From Neostapfia colusana (lineage: Eukaryota > Streptophyta > Magnoliopsida > Poales > Poaceae), in assembly GCA_030760725.1 (NCBI GenBank), contig JASWHV010000012.1, forward strand, positions 40,331,652-40,395,651: 64,000 bases of DNA, in the 5' to 3' direction. Below, piece by piece: positions 11,946 through 23,193 of this stretch. The first letter of the stretch is position 1, and each line of letters starts with the position of its first letter. The position numbers and the translations under genes are program-made. The notes below the pieces were generated by a model, which worked only from the letters and a program-made list of their open reading frames with translations, made no database searches and was not told the DNA's origin.

Positions 11946-12401
11946 GGAGCCGAAAGACACGTGGCGGCACCGGACCTCACCTCAACAGTGAGGCCAGGTC
12001 CAGAGCCAGAGGACACGTGGCAGCTCCTGAGTCCCGCCCCCCCCCCCCTTCAACGGAGAGGCTAGGTCCAGAGCTAGAGGGCACATGGAAGCTCTTGAGC
12101 TCTCCTTAGTGGGGCAGCAAGGTCCGGAGCCGGAGGACACGTGGCAGCTCCGGAGCTCTCCTTAGCGGGGAAGCAAGGTCCGGAGCCGGAGGACACGTGG
12201 CAGCTCCGGAGCTATCCTTGTCGAGGAGGCAAGGTCCGGAGGTGGATGACACGTGGCAGCTCAGGAGCTCTCCTTATAGGGGAGGCAAGGTTCGGAGCTG
12301 GAGGACACATGGAAGCGCCAGAGCCCGCCTCAGCAGGGAGGCGGGGTCTGGAGCCACTTCATGCATGTACGTGGGTGTACTCGGTCTGCAGGATACCAAC
12401 A
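11946..12401 (-). mobile_element. Partial family-C LTR, minus strand
   Basis: The right edge, read on the minus strand, starts TGTTGGTATCCTGCAGACCG, matching the family-C LTR start at 12459 (TGTCGGTACCCTGCAGACCG). It contains about seven 56-bp CACGTG units in the opposite orientation to those of the next LTR, and a poly-C run near 12039. The part of the LTR beyond the minisatellite is missing, so it is truncated at about 11946. With the LTR at 12459 it forms a head-to-head pair 57 bp apart. Confidence 0.7.
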
Positions 12402-12458
12402 CACGTGTCAGCAGCTGTTCTGATCAGTTGTGGCTGGGATCCAGTGTGGCAATGCGGG

Positions 12459-13914
12459 TGTCGGTACCCTGCAGACCGGGTACCCCTGCGTGGAGGCTTG
12501 AAGAGGCTCCAGACCCCACCTCCCTGCTGAGGCGGGCTCTGGCACCGCCACGTGTCCTCGGCCCCGGACCTAGTCTCCCTGCTAAGGCAAGGTCCGGTGC
12601 TGCCACGTGTCCTCGGGCTCCAGGCCTGATCTTCTCGTTGAGGAGGGCTTCGGAGCTGCCACATGTCCTTGGCCCCTGGACCTGGCCTCCCTGCTGAGGC
12701 GAGGTCCGGTGTTGCCACATATCCCCGGGCTCCAAGCCTGACCTCCATGCTGAGGAGGGCTCTGGAGCTGCCACATGCCCTCGGCCTCAGACCTGGCCTC
12801 CCCGCTGAGGCGAGGTCTGGTGCTGCCACATGTCCCTGGGCTCCGCGTCTGACCTCCTTTCTAAGGAGGGCTCCGGAGCTGCCACGTGTCCTCGGCCCCG
12901 GACCTGTCCTCGCTGCTGAGGCGAGGTCCAGTGCTACCACGTGTCCCCGGTCTCCGGGCCTGACCTCCCCACTGAGGAGGGCCCCTGATCTGCCATGTGT
13001 CCTCGGCCCTGGACCTGGCCTCCCTGCTGAGGCGAGGTACGACGCTGCCACGTGTCCCCGGGCTCCGGGCCTAACCTCCTCGCTGGGGAGGGCTCCGAAG
13101 CTGCCACGTGTCCTCGATCCCGAGTCTGGCCTCCCCGCTGAGGCGAGGTCCGGTGCTGCCACGTGTCCCTGGGCTCCAGGCCTAACCTCCCTGCTGAGGA
13201 GGGCTCCGGAGCTGCCATGTGTCCCACGATCCGCCATGGGCCGTGGGCCTCAGAGTCAAGGAAGACGTGCGCAGTTTAGTGATGCATTCAAGACTCGCGC
13301 ATTCCCCAGAAGCATGGCACACAGCGCACGCCTTTGCCCACTCCTGGCAGTCATTAGAGTGACAGGACATGGTGGTACGGCGTGACAACAGCAGTAACGG
13401 TAAAGTGCTGCACAACAGACCGAGTAGTACATGACGACAAGACGGGGCCTTCTCGCGCCATCATCAACCGCTACTCGGTCTGAGGCGTCCGACGTGTCAG
13501 GTGGTGCGCCTTAACTCCCCCGACAGCGAGCACTACAAGTAGCTGTAAATATCCTAAATCGTGTATAGGGTACGGACAACCGCAGGCCACCTGTCGAGCC
13601 TCGGGCCACAGTGTAACTGCCCGGCCTTAAGACATAAAAGGACCGGGCAGACTCCTAAAGAGGGGATTCGGTTCGATTAGATTTGACTCCAATCGACCCT
13701 TAGACTTTCTCATGCACAAGCACAAGCAATCCAACACACATTCTCGTAGATGTAGCGTTTTACACTCCAGCGGCCCGAACCACGTAAATCCTAGTGTTCA
13801 TCCCTGTTCTTCGAGCTCAATCAATCTAGTGACGTTAGCCCCTCCAAACAATGAACCTCTGCATACTGCTCCAGCAGCGGTACTGGGGGAAGTGTCGCAG
13901 GATACACTTCGACA
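12459..13914 (+). mobile_element. 5' LTR of Tat-type element C
   Basis: It starts TGTCGGTACCCTGCAGACCG and ends ..ACACTTCGACA before a primer-site-like TTTGGTGCACCAG. The right LTR starts the same way at 17079. The first half is CACGTG minisatellite; the second half (13240-13914) is unique sequence with a possible TATA-like word in CATAAAAGG (about 13633). GCGGG at 12454-12458 would be the left target duplication. Length is 1456 bp. Long reading frames through the minisatellite are artefacts of the repeat. Confidence 0.8.
12480..13235 (+). repeat. CACGTG minisatellite with two alternating 56-bp units
   Basis: About thirteen units begin TGCCACGTGTCC or a close variant. Two subtypes alternate, one with CTCGGCCCCGGACCTGGCC and one with CCGGGCTCCGGGCCTGACC, giving a higher-order period near 112 bp. 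This shows the array grew by duplication of a dimer. Confidence 0.85.
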
Positions 13915-13927
13915 TTTGGTGCACCAG
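13915..13927 (+). other. Probable primer binding site of element C
   Basis: TTTGGTGCACCAG follows the LTR end directly, then AGGGGG-type sequence. Tat elements usually have TGGCGC-type primer sites; CpG decay could give this form. The priming tRNA is not identified. Confidence 0.5.
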
Positions 13928-14159
13928 TAGGGGGCTTTCAGGCTCTCTAGATGACCGAGCATCACCACCATGGTGAACATCCAGTCCATCGCTAACTCCT
14001 CCTGCCCCACTCATTGTCTTCTCCAGGGGAGGGAGGAGGAGGCCACTTCCCGCTCCAGAGCGGGTATATCTGGCCGAGTAGGCAAACCAGAAGGTCACCG
14101 TTCCCGAGGCTGCCACCACACGGCGGCCATCTGCCACCAATTGCAATTCCGTAGAGCGT

Positions 14160-15752
14160 GATGGCCGCAGCACGCACTCTTCTACACAACCCTCCGGGTG
14201 AATATGCTCCCCCAGAGGCGGTAGAGCAGTAGCGCAACAACGTCGACAACCTCGTCGCCGCCGCCATGAACACACCCACCTACAGAAGACAGCGGGCCGA
14301 GCCGTCGCAGGCAGTCACATACGCCGAGGGTGGCCCACGAGACTGCTATGGCGCGCGCAGCGACCACGTTCAGGCAGGCCACAGCCGACCTCAGGGTCGA
14401 GCTAGACCGCCGCCATGTGAGTGAAGATGTCTGCGTCACCATCGAGCAATGTTGCGAGAGACGCCGCAACCTCGAGGGCGAGTATGGCACCCGAGTGTCG
14501 TACCCGCAAGATGCGCTGCGCAGACCCCTGCTTCTCCAGTAGCAGGCGGGGGCTGCATGGCACTATCCCCACATCTTCACATGATAGTTCTGGCCCCACT
14601 TGTCAGAAAAGTACGACGGGACTGTCAACCCCGCTGAGTTCCTGCAGATCTACCCCACCTCCATCCTAGCTGCAGGAGGGAATGAGGCCATCATGGCAAA
14701 CTACTTTCCCGTGGCCCTGACTCGCACTACCTGGTCATGGCTCATGAACCTTCCCCCCAGGCTCCATATCCCCCTCGGAAGAGTTGTGCTGGCAGTTCAC
14801 AGCCAACTTCGGGAGTTCCTACACGCGCCCCGACAGCAAGCTCGATCTCCACGCTGTGCAACAACGCCAGGGGGAGTCGCTGCGGTCCTTCATCCAGCAG
14901 TTCTCCCAAGTGCGCAAAACCATCCCCCGCATCTCCAACGCTTCTATCACCATTGCGGTCCTTCATCCAGCAGTTCTCCCAAGTGCGGAAAACCATCCCT
15001 CGCATCTCCAACGCTTCTATCATCATTGCATTCTGACAGGACGTTAGAGATAAGAAGATGCTCGAGAAGTTAGCCATGCATGACGTGCAAAACGTCTCCA
15101 ATCTCTTCGACCTGGCGGACAAGTGCGCCAGGGCCGAGACTAGCACTCGCGACCTGCCTCCGTGGTGGGGAGTGGCGGTGAGGCTTCTGCTCAGGGCAGC
15201 AGCAAGAATAAGAAGGCTGGAGGCAGAGACAAGCCTCTAGCCGCGGCGCCCACTGTCGGCACTGCAGCGGCCAGTGGGGGCCATGGCCCGTGCACTGACA
15301 AGAGTCCACGACCACCGTCCGCTAGTGACGATGGCTAGTGGTGCCCGGTGCACAAATCAAGCCACCACGGTGCTAGCGAGTGCCGGGAGATCAATAAGCT
15401 CATGGAGCGCTTCCGCGAACAGCAGCGGAAGCGCAAAGACGGCGGACCCTTCAGCCAACGGGAGGGCAACCAGAAGGCCGACCCTGAGGCCAACAACGAG
15501 CAAGAGATGGAGTATCAGGATGCAAAGCGGGCAATGAAGGCCGTCTACGGCCACTTAGACTCTGACTCCAGCGCCGACAATGAGCATCGCAAGACGCGCA
15601 CGTGATGTATGGGTGTTCCTGGGACATCATGTCCCGGCGTGCCGTCAAGACCCTGCAACGGGTGGTGGCAGTGGCTGCTCCTGCTCCCGGTGCATACTTT
15701 CTCATGAAGGGGCAAACAAACTTTCCCCCTGCTGGCAGGGTCCCTTCTGAGT
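14160..15752 (+). pseudogene. gag and protease edge of Tat-type element C, broken
   Basis: The capsid region is clear: KYDGTVNPAEFLQIYPTSI (from 14606), NYFPVALTRTTWSWLMNLPP, CWQFTANFGSSYTRP (about 14787) and RQGESLRSFIQQFSQVRKT (about 14870), followed by MLEKLAMHDVQNVSNLFDLA (15058) and the Cys/His word WCPVHKSSHHGASEC (near 15340). These are hallmarks of RIRE2/Retand-like Gag. The last part (MSRRAVKTLQRVVA, 15630-15660) matches the region just before protease. Frameshifts, including a 73-bp duplication at 14882, break it. No reverse transcriptase or integrase follows, so the element is non-autonomous or internally deleted. Confidence 0.82.
14882..15027 (+). repeat. 73-bp tandem duplication inside gag of element C
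   Basis: The segment starting GCGGTCCTTCATCCAGCAG occurs at 14882 and again at 14955, with only about three base differences. Because 73 is not a multiple of three, it moves the gag frame by one. Confidence 0.9.
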
Positions 15753-17078
15753 AACACAGGTATCTCGCCCCGGGTGCGTCGGCCTGGCCATGTAGGATGG
15801 GGTACCTCTACCCAATCCCAAAAACATAGAGAACCTCCGTAAGTTCTACCCTTAGCACAGCGGTAGGACTCTTTTTTCTCTATTAGGGCGTCATAGAGTC
15901 TAGGAGCAGCGCTCGGAACAGCTAAGCTCTGAAAGAGCTTCTACTCTTGTCATCCAGAGCGGGTCGCTGCCTTCTTGTAAAGCTTGTCTCCTATGAATTA
16001 ACCTGATCCAAGAAAAAAATGTCTCACCCTGCGTGCTCTCATCTCTTTTTTACATTGCAGTTTATGCTTACTTTCACATATCAACTGTCTCATGGCATGC
16101 CAAGGTTTGTCCTATCTGCTTGTTCGGAGTCCTGTCGCGCTGGAAGGTCCCCTCACTGAAAGGTTAACGCCCACGGGAGGTCCAGGGCGTGCAGCCTGCT
16201 TAGCTTGGTCCTGCACCCTAAGCCTGTACGCTTTGCCTCCCCTTTTCTATGACCGAGTACTTGGAGGCCGGACGGCACACACTTACGGACAAGGGAATAA
16301 CCGAACCCCGGACATTGCCTCTTTCATTTTCGTGTTTACTTTCCCATACCGCTCCGGCCATATGGCCAGTCACTTTTCCCTGTGATTACCCATAGTGGGA
16401 GCTGTGCTATCCTTCTTCAGGCGGGTTCGCTTGTGGTACCTGTGGTGTACCCGGGGTCCTTGGTTATTTCCTTGCTCGGGGGCACTATGGTGCCGAATGG
16501 TCCCTCCCCTGAAAGGCCTATGCCAGCGGGAGGTCTAGAGTGTGTTACCTGGTCCTGCACCCTAAACGTGCACACTTTGCCTCTCCAGCCTTGCGGTTGA
16601 GTACCGGGGAGCCGGACGGCTCATACTCCTGAGCAAAGTAGTAACCATAAGCCGGATGCTCCCACACCGAATTATCCAAGCCCCGCAGCTCGTATAAGGA
16701 CCGTAAGCCACCGCGAATCTAGGAGCAGGGAGTTGTGACCAGTGAGCACGATTCCTGTGCATGCCTTAGCGTTCTGGCACCTCCCAGGGGGCCTGCTGTT
16801 GACGTCCCTCACGTTGACGGTGGGCGCCCTCGGATCTTCATCTCCAGCCCCGAAAGCTCTCAGGGGGTCTGTCGTCGATGTCCCTCATGATGACGGTGGG
16901 TGCCCCGGATCTTCTGCTCCGGCACCGACGCTTCCCAGGGGACCCGCCGCAAACTGCGCCAAGGGTGCGCTGTCGCTTCAACTGACAAGATACAAGTTCA
17001 AAGCAACCGCGCAGGAAGGAAAGACGGAGGCCCCACCTGTGGAATCTTCGCCTCCCCCGAGGTGGGCCTGGGGGCCAC
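15753..17078 (+). other. 3' untranslated region of element C with polypurine tract
   Basis: No conserved coding motif is seen. The position between gag/protease and the right LTR matches the long 3' region of Tat-type elements, with pol deleted before it. The end holds GGTGGGCCTGGGGGCCAC (17061-17078), the likely polypurine tract, immediately before the LTR start. Confidence 0.6.
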
Positions 17079-17347
17079 TGTCAGTACCCTGCAGACAGGG
17101 TACCCCCGCGTGGAGGCTTGATGAGGCTCTAGACCCCGCCTCCCTGCTGAGGCAGGCTCTGGCACCACCACGTGTCCTCGGCCCCGGACCTAGCATCCCC
17201 GCTGAGGTGAGGTCCGGCGCTGCCACGTGTCCTCGGGCTCCGGGCCTGACCTCCCCGCTGAGGAGGGCTCCAGAGCTTCCACGTGTCCTTGGCCCCGGAC
17301 CTGGCCTCCCTGCTGAGGCGAGATCTGGTGCTGCCACGTGTCCCCGG

Positions 17348-19525
17348 TGTGACACCCGGTTCTAAAAATGAACCAAGTGATGCGTATGTGTGCCCAGGAT
17401 GTTTATCACACATGCACAGATCCATCACAAACTGAATTCAGAACATAATCACGTTACAAATAGTGCTTAAGTACTTTATTACAGTTCAATGTCTCAATCA
17501 TGAGTATCTAATTTATTTTGCAGTGTAAGACTCTAAACAGTAGCGGAAGTAAACTAAGGCAGCAGGGCTCCAATCTCCGACTCCACAGGCAGTTGACGGT
17601 AGTGCACATGCCTAGTACTCCACCTGCTCTGCGAAGTACTCTTCTCCTGTAGCTGAATTATTGTGGGAATGCATGGGTGAGTACATGTCGTCACAAGTTT
17701 ACCCACAAGTTTGTGATTTCGTCACCCATCAATGACTAGAAAGAACCTCCATTTTACCAGTAGACAACCGTCGGTGTATGGCCAAGAGATCACAAAATAG
17801 CCTTTACAAAGCGGCTACTAGAATGTACGGACCCACTAAGGTTTCACCAGAAGGCTTGAATCTCCATTCTCCCACCCACGGGCCCCCTCTTGTGCCATGT
17901 AGTTCCCAGGGCGGTACTCCTCGACTCTCATTCCCCGCACCATCCAATGGTTTATAACAAGCTAGCAACACACATAATTAATCAGCTAAGCTGCACCCAT
18001 ATTTGGCCTTGTGGTGGCACTATTTTCCTGGCATATTCTCGTATGAACCGGTCCTTAGATCTAAGGCAAGCAAACCACCATCTCATTAACATAACCACGA
18101 GCCAAGCTTGCCAAGATCTCCCCAGTTCCATGCTCATTAAACATCATCATTTTCTCATCATCTTTAATATTCGTGAGTGCAGTAGTAAGCAAGTTATTTC
18201 AGTTTTCCAGAAATCCCGTATGCTTCACGGTGCAAAAGAGAAAACAACACCATGCCCGACTCAACAAGTTACTGGTGATAACGATGGCTAACAATGCTAG
18301 TAAACTCCTACTGAAAGGGTCTCCCATCATATTGACACGAGCATGCAGTTTTCACAAGCAAAACAGTTCAAAAACATAGGATCAATATGGTCTAGGGGCA
18401 CTTGCCTTGGTCCAACGGGTTGTATTGCTCAAACGCGTCGAAGTCTTGGTGCTGGAGGTCCTCGTAGATGACCTCTTAAGTGTGTTCCTTCTACTCACGA
18501 TTACGTACATACAAAGCAATACATCAATCAATACAATGCACACATTTTACTCAAGATGCAATGATGTGGATGCATGCAATCCTATAATGCAACCTATAGT
18601 AACCAGTTTGCATGTGTTCATGCTAGTTTTGGGTAGGTTTTTGTGGGGTTTTACGATGATCGATGCTGCTGGAAATCAATTTGGTCGTGGCTATGATCGT
18701 AACTCGGGATTAGACCAAACCATCATCAAAACCTAAGCTGGGGGCTGTCCTACTTACGTGCAGTAGCTCTTGGTCGCAGGGTGTGATGCAACGGGGTTGA
18801 GGACGACGACAGCGACGTTGCACGAAGGACGACGACTCCTGCCTCTCTTCCTCCTCTTCTCCTCTGTGGTTGATCTTCTCCTTGCAGTGGGTGGCAGCAG
18901 CTGGAGCTCCTCTTGATCAATGTGGCCGGCTGGGGTTTTCCTTGGGGCAGAGCAGAGCTGCGGCCAGGGCAGAGGGCGCTGGGGTCTTCTTCTCCGGCAG
19001 AGGCGCGACAGTGCAGAGCTGCGGCGGCAGCCAAGGCAGAGCAACAGTGTGCGGCCAGGGCCGAGCAGCAGCAGGGCGACCAGGGGGTTTTCTGGGCAGG
19101 GGCGGCGGCCCGGGGGGGGGAGGGGAGGTTTTTATTTATAAGGGGAAAAGCAGCCAAGGGGGCTAGGATTTCAGCAAAATATTTGGATCAAGGGCTGGAA
19201 TTTAATTTGGGGAAGGTGGAGCCTAGCGGGATAGGGTTTTAGCAAATATTTTTATTCATGGGCTGAGATTAATTGGGGGAGTGAAAATCCCTAGGGGGAA
19301 ATTTAGGGTGGCGGCCAGAGAAAAATTGCCCAAGGGAACCAAGGGGGGGGGATCTGTAAGGGGAAATCTCCTAAGGGGGAGGGTGCCTAGGTTTTTTTTC
19401 TTTTCTATTTTTCTTTTCTTTTATTTATTTATTTGTTTCTATATTCCTTTATCTCTTTTCTTCTTCTTTTTAAATGCTGCTCTATATGAATATGAATGCA
19501 TGATGACAAATATGAGGGTGTTACA
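17348..19525 (-). mobile_element. Solo LTR, family A (copy A2), minus strand
   Basis: Read on the minus strand it starts TGTAACACCC (ending 19525) and ends GGGTGTCACA (17348). Its flanks are CCCGG at 17343-17347 and CCTGG at 19526-19530, a target duplication with one later change, and the family-C minisatellite joins up when it is removed. Length 2178 bp, shorter than the other family-A LTRs; much of the hairpin block is deleted (near 17690). The TATA box is at 19133-19140 on the minus strand. Reading frames such as 18750-19157 are not supported. Confidence 0.9.
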
Positions 19526-20035
19526 CCTGGGCTCCGGGCCTGACCTCCTGAGTAGGGCTCCGGAGCTGCTACGTGCCCTCGGCTTCAGACCTAGTCTCCC
19601 CGCTGAGGTGAGGTCCGGTGCTGCCACATGTCCCCGGGCTCCCGGCCTGACCTCCCAGCTAAAGAGGGCTCCAGAGCTGCCACGTGTCCTCGGCCCCGGA
19701 ACTGGCCTCCCCGCTAGGGCGAGGTCCGGTGCTGCCCAGTGTCCCCGGGCTCTGGGCCAAACCTCCCCACTGAGGAGGGCTCCGGAGCTGCCACATGTTC
19801 TCGGCCCCAGACTTGGCCTCCCCACCGAGGCAAGATCCGGCGCTGCCACGTGTCCCCGGGCTCCGAGCCTGACCTCCCCGCTGAGGAGGGCTCCGGAGCT
19901 GCCAGGTGTCCTCGGCTGCGGACCTGGCCTCCCCGCTAAGGCAAGGCCTGACGCTTCCACGTGTCCCCGGGCTCCGGGACTGACCTCCCCACTTAGGAGG
20001 GCTCCAGAGTTGCCCCGTGTCCCATGATCCGCCAT
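19526..20035 (+). repeat. CACGTG minisatellite of the right LTR of element C
   Basis: About nine units with the same alternating subtypes as 12480-13235, continuing the units at 17105-17347 on the other side of the solo LTR. Long open frames on both strands here reflect repeat composition. Confidence 0.8.
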
Positions 20036-20139
20036 GGGCCGTGGGCCTCGTGAGTCAAGGAAGACGTGTGCAGTCCAGTCACGCATTCAAGACTCACGCG
20101 TTCCCCATTAGCATGGCGCGCGGCGCACGCCTCCACCCG

Positions 20140-22923
20140 TGTAAAATCCTCAAAATTACTACCATGCATTGCATACATTCTTCATATAGCGAAGTATATA
20201 AAAGAAGAAGAAATAAAGAGAGGAATATAGAAGCAAATAAAATAATAAAAGGAAATAAAAATGGAAAATAATGAAAATAAATAGAAAAGGAAAAGAAATA
20301 AAAAGAAAAAAATAAAATAGCCAAATTTGGCCACCCCCAATTTTTCTCCAAAATTCCCCAATTTTCCCCCAAATTCCCCTCCCCTAATTTTCCCAATTTT
20401 CCTGATTCTTTCCCCAAATCCCCAAAATTCCCCGTAGGGAATTTTTCACCACATTTGGGGGGGGGGGGGCATTTCCCTCAATTTAGCCACACCACTTAGG
20501 GGGGGACCGTAATGGACCCACCCCCTTGGCCGCAGCCCATTAGGGGGGAAACCCTAGCCGCCCCCTTTTTTATTTTTGTGAGCTTTTATTTTCTCAATAA
20601 ATCTCAGCCATTGGTGGAAAATAAATAACAAAATCCCAGCCCCTAGCTCCCACCTCTTTTAAAATTAAATCTCAGCCATTGGATAATTGGGTTGCTAAAA
20701 TCCTAGCCACCCTAGCTCTTTTTACCCCTTTATAAATAAAACCCTCCCCCCTAGCCGCCACCCCCAACCCTCTATTTTGGCTGCCGCCCCCTCTCCCCTG
20801 CTGCCAAGGCTTGGTCGCCGCCCTCTAGCAGGAGTTTGGCCGCCGTCGAAGCTCCGTCACGCCTCGCCGTCGCCCGAAAAGAAGCCCCCGACATTCTGCC
20901 CTAGTCGCAGCCTCATAATTCTCCATAGAAAATCTTCCGCTGCTGCCATTGCAAGGGAGGAGGTTCTGCCACTGGGAAGAGAGGAGGAAGAAGTGAGGTA
21001 GGTCTTCATTACCCCTCTTACCACGTCGCCGCTGTTTCTACGCACCTGTTTTCTTCACCCCCTGCGAGCAGAAACTCCTGCGTGTGCACAGACCATGTTT
21101 TGGTCAATTTTTGACAGTGGAATTGCTCTACACATTGTGTCAAGATCATGACCACGTCCACACTTGATCTCAGCAGCCTTGTTATCATAAAACCCAATGG
21201 AAGCTTACTAAAACATGCAAGAACACATGCAAACTGATTTTATAAAATTGCACCATAGGAATTGCATTCATCCACCTCATTGCATCTTGAGTAAAGTTTG
21301 TGCATTATAATTGATTGCTGTAAATTTTGTATAGGCATGGTCTTGAGTACAAGGACACGCCCAAGAGGCCGTCTACTAGGAACTACAGCATCAAGACTTC
21401 GAGACGCTTGAGCAACACGAACAGCGGGAGCAAGGCAAGTGCCGCTTGACCATATTGATCCTATGTTTTCAAAACTGTTTTGCTTGCGAAAACTCAATTG
21501 CTTGTGTCAACTTGATGGGACACCCTTTTATAGGAGTTTACTAGTTTTGTTAACCATCCTTGTCACCGGGAAAGTTGATGAATTGGGGATGGTCGTTTTT
21601 CCTTTTTGTTTCGCTTAACTTACGGGATACGGGAAGCTGAAATAAAACTTGTTTAGCTACTGCACTCATGAGAATAAATATAATGAGAACTTGATGATGT
21701 TAATGAGTATGGAATCGGGGAGATCTAGGCGAGCTTGGTTCATGGATGTTGCTGAATGAGATGGTGGTTTGCTTGCTGTAGATCTAAGGACCAGTTCATG
21801 CGAGCACATGTCAGGAAAACAATGCCACCACAAGGCAAAATATGGGTGCGGCTTAGCTGACTAATTAGGTGTGTTGCTAGCTTGTTATGGACCATTGGAT
21901 GGCGTGGGGAATGGGAGTCGAGGAGGACTATCCTGGGAACTGCATGTCACAAGAGGGGGCTCCTTGGTGGGAGAATGGAGATTCGAGCCTATCTGTGAAA
22001 CCTTAGTGGGTCCGTACATTCTAGTAGCCCCTTTGTAAAAGCTATTTTGTGATCTCTTGGCCATACACCGATGGTTGTGTACTAGTATAATGGAGGTTCT
22101 CTCTAGTCGCTGGCGGGTGACAAAATCACAAACTTGTGGGTAAAGTTTTGCCACCTCTGTAGAGTGTAAAACTATCATGATAGCTGTGCTTCCGGTTACA
22201 AGTACCTGACCAACTTCCAGGATTAGAGTCAAAACTTGGGATAGTTATTCGGGTATGGTCATTGGGATTGGTTTTGGGACTGTTTTGGGTCATGACAAAG
22301 AATTTGCTTTCGGCTATATGAAAATGAGATGGTTATGAATAAATATGAGTATTATATGAACTTGAGTAAGATTAATGGCTGGTCGAGACTTGATATATGG
22401 TGAATTATGATGAAGGGATGTTTATGATTAACTTGGTTATGATGGGATTTAACTCACCTAGAAATAGTTGTTTTTACCATGTTTGGGAAATAAAATTTGC
22501 TTGCTGCAATGAACCTCTTTATTTCCCTACCTTGTTGTAAGCTACATGTCATACTTTTCCCACACTTGCTGAGTACGACATGTACTCACCCTTGCATTCC
22601 CACATATACATCAACTACAGGAGAAGAGTGCTTCGAGAAACATGTGGAGTACTAGGCGTGCACACTACCGTCAACATGCCTGTGGAGTTGAAGTTAGAGC
22701 CTACTGTCTTAGATATTTTCCGCTGTCGTTTAGAGTCTTCCGCTGCAAGAATAAGTTAGATATTCATGAGTGAGACAATGAGTCGATGTAATAAGGTACT
22801 TAACCATTATTTGCACGTGGTTATATTCTGAGTGTCAGTTTGTGAAGTACATGTGTATGTGTGATGAACATCCTGGGCATACATATGCATTCACTTGGTT
22901 TATTCTCGGAACCGGGTGTCACA
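20140..22923 (+). mobile_element. 5' LTR of element A
   Basis: Starts TGTAAAATCC (ancestral TGTAACACC inferred from other copies) and ends GGGTGTCACA; 2784 bp. U3 begins with an A-rich run (20200-20320), then C-rich words around AATTTTCCCC and a poly-G run near 20457-20470. A TATA box is at 20731, a GAGGTAGGT donor-like word near 20994 and a decayed version of the hairpin block at about 22028-22200. No genes. Confidence 0.92.
20731..20738 (+). promoter_or_regulatory. TATA box of 5' LTR A
   Basis: TATAAATA after a C/T-rich stretch; the same word lies at 42377 in the 3' LTR and at 4500 in the solo LTR A1. Confidence 0.7.
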
Positions 22924-22926
22924 AAT

Positions 22927-22939
22927 TGGTATCAGAGCC
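22927..22939 (+). other. Primer binding site of element A
   Basis: TGGTATCAGAGCC, the tRNA-iMet site, three bases after the LTR end. Confidence 0.95.
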
Positions 22940-22963
22940 ACATTGACCGTAGGACGCAAGCCT

Positions 22964-22970
22964 AGGTAAA
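22964..22970 (+). promoter_or_regulatory. Putative splice donor in leader of element A
   Basis: AG|GTAAA inside CCTAGGTAAAATGGAC, 25 bp after the primer site. E1 has CCTAGGTAGAAATGGAC and E2 has CCTTGGTAGAAACGGAC at the same distance. Acceptor-like sites lie immediately before the accessory frame (23193) and gag (24469), giving predicted introns of 228 and 1504 nt. Confidence 0.5.
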
Positions 22971-23193
22971 ATGGACACTCTAAAACACATAGGAACACCC
23001 CTCTAAACTGTTATTTTCGAAAATTGCTTGCTGCTGCACTTTATTTGTCAATCCAGCCACCGCAAAGTGCTATTTTCAGCCCCTCTTTTCTTCTTTCCTT
23101 TTGGACAGCAACACTTTTATTTTCTTGCTTCATAGCTTATGAAGTTTTGAGTTATTTTCTTCTTCTCTAAAGTTTCTCATGTCTTATTTATAG

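Larger units (their letters stand above)
17079..20139 (+). mobile_element. 3' LTR of element C, interrupted and truncated
   Basis: The start TGTCAGTACCCTGCAGACAG matches the left LTR at 12459. The true LTR sequence is 17079-17347 plus 19526-20139; a solo family-A LTR sits between. At 20139 it is interrupted again by the 5' LTR of element A, at a position matching about 13340 of the left LTR, and does not resume inside the window. Confidence 0.8.

Noticed and set aside
10945..11960. Possible host gene with a GC-rich first exon
   Set aside because: No conserved protein motif or plausible exon chain; flanks are LTR sequence and the leader-like wording is common in grass LTRs.
11946..13235. Regularly spaced near-identical repeats that could suggest a CRISPR array
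   Set aside because: Units are head-to-tail without unique spacers, lie in LTRs, and the DNA is plant.
12359..13385. Long open frames on both strands (up to 292 codons) in the GC-rich arrays, also at 19281-20086 and 3763-4399
   Set aside because: They run through a 56-bp minisatellite on both strands, with repeating peptide periods and no known domain. Absence of stops reflects repeat composition.
18750..19242. Ala/Gly/Gln-rich frames on both strands in solo LTR A2
   Set aside because: GC-rich LTR leader read in several frames; no counterpart is kept open in other family-A LTRs.
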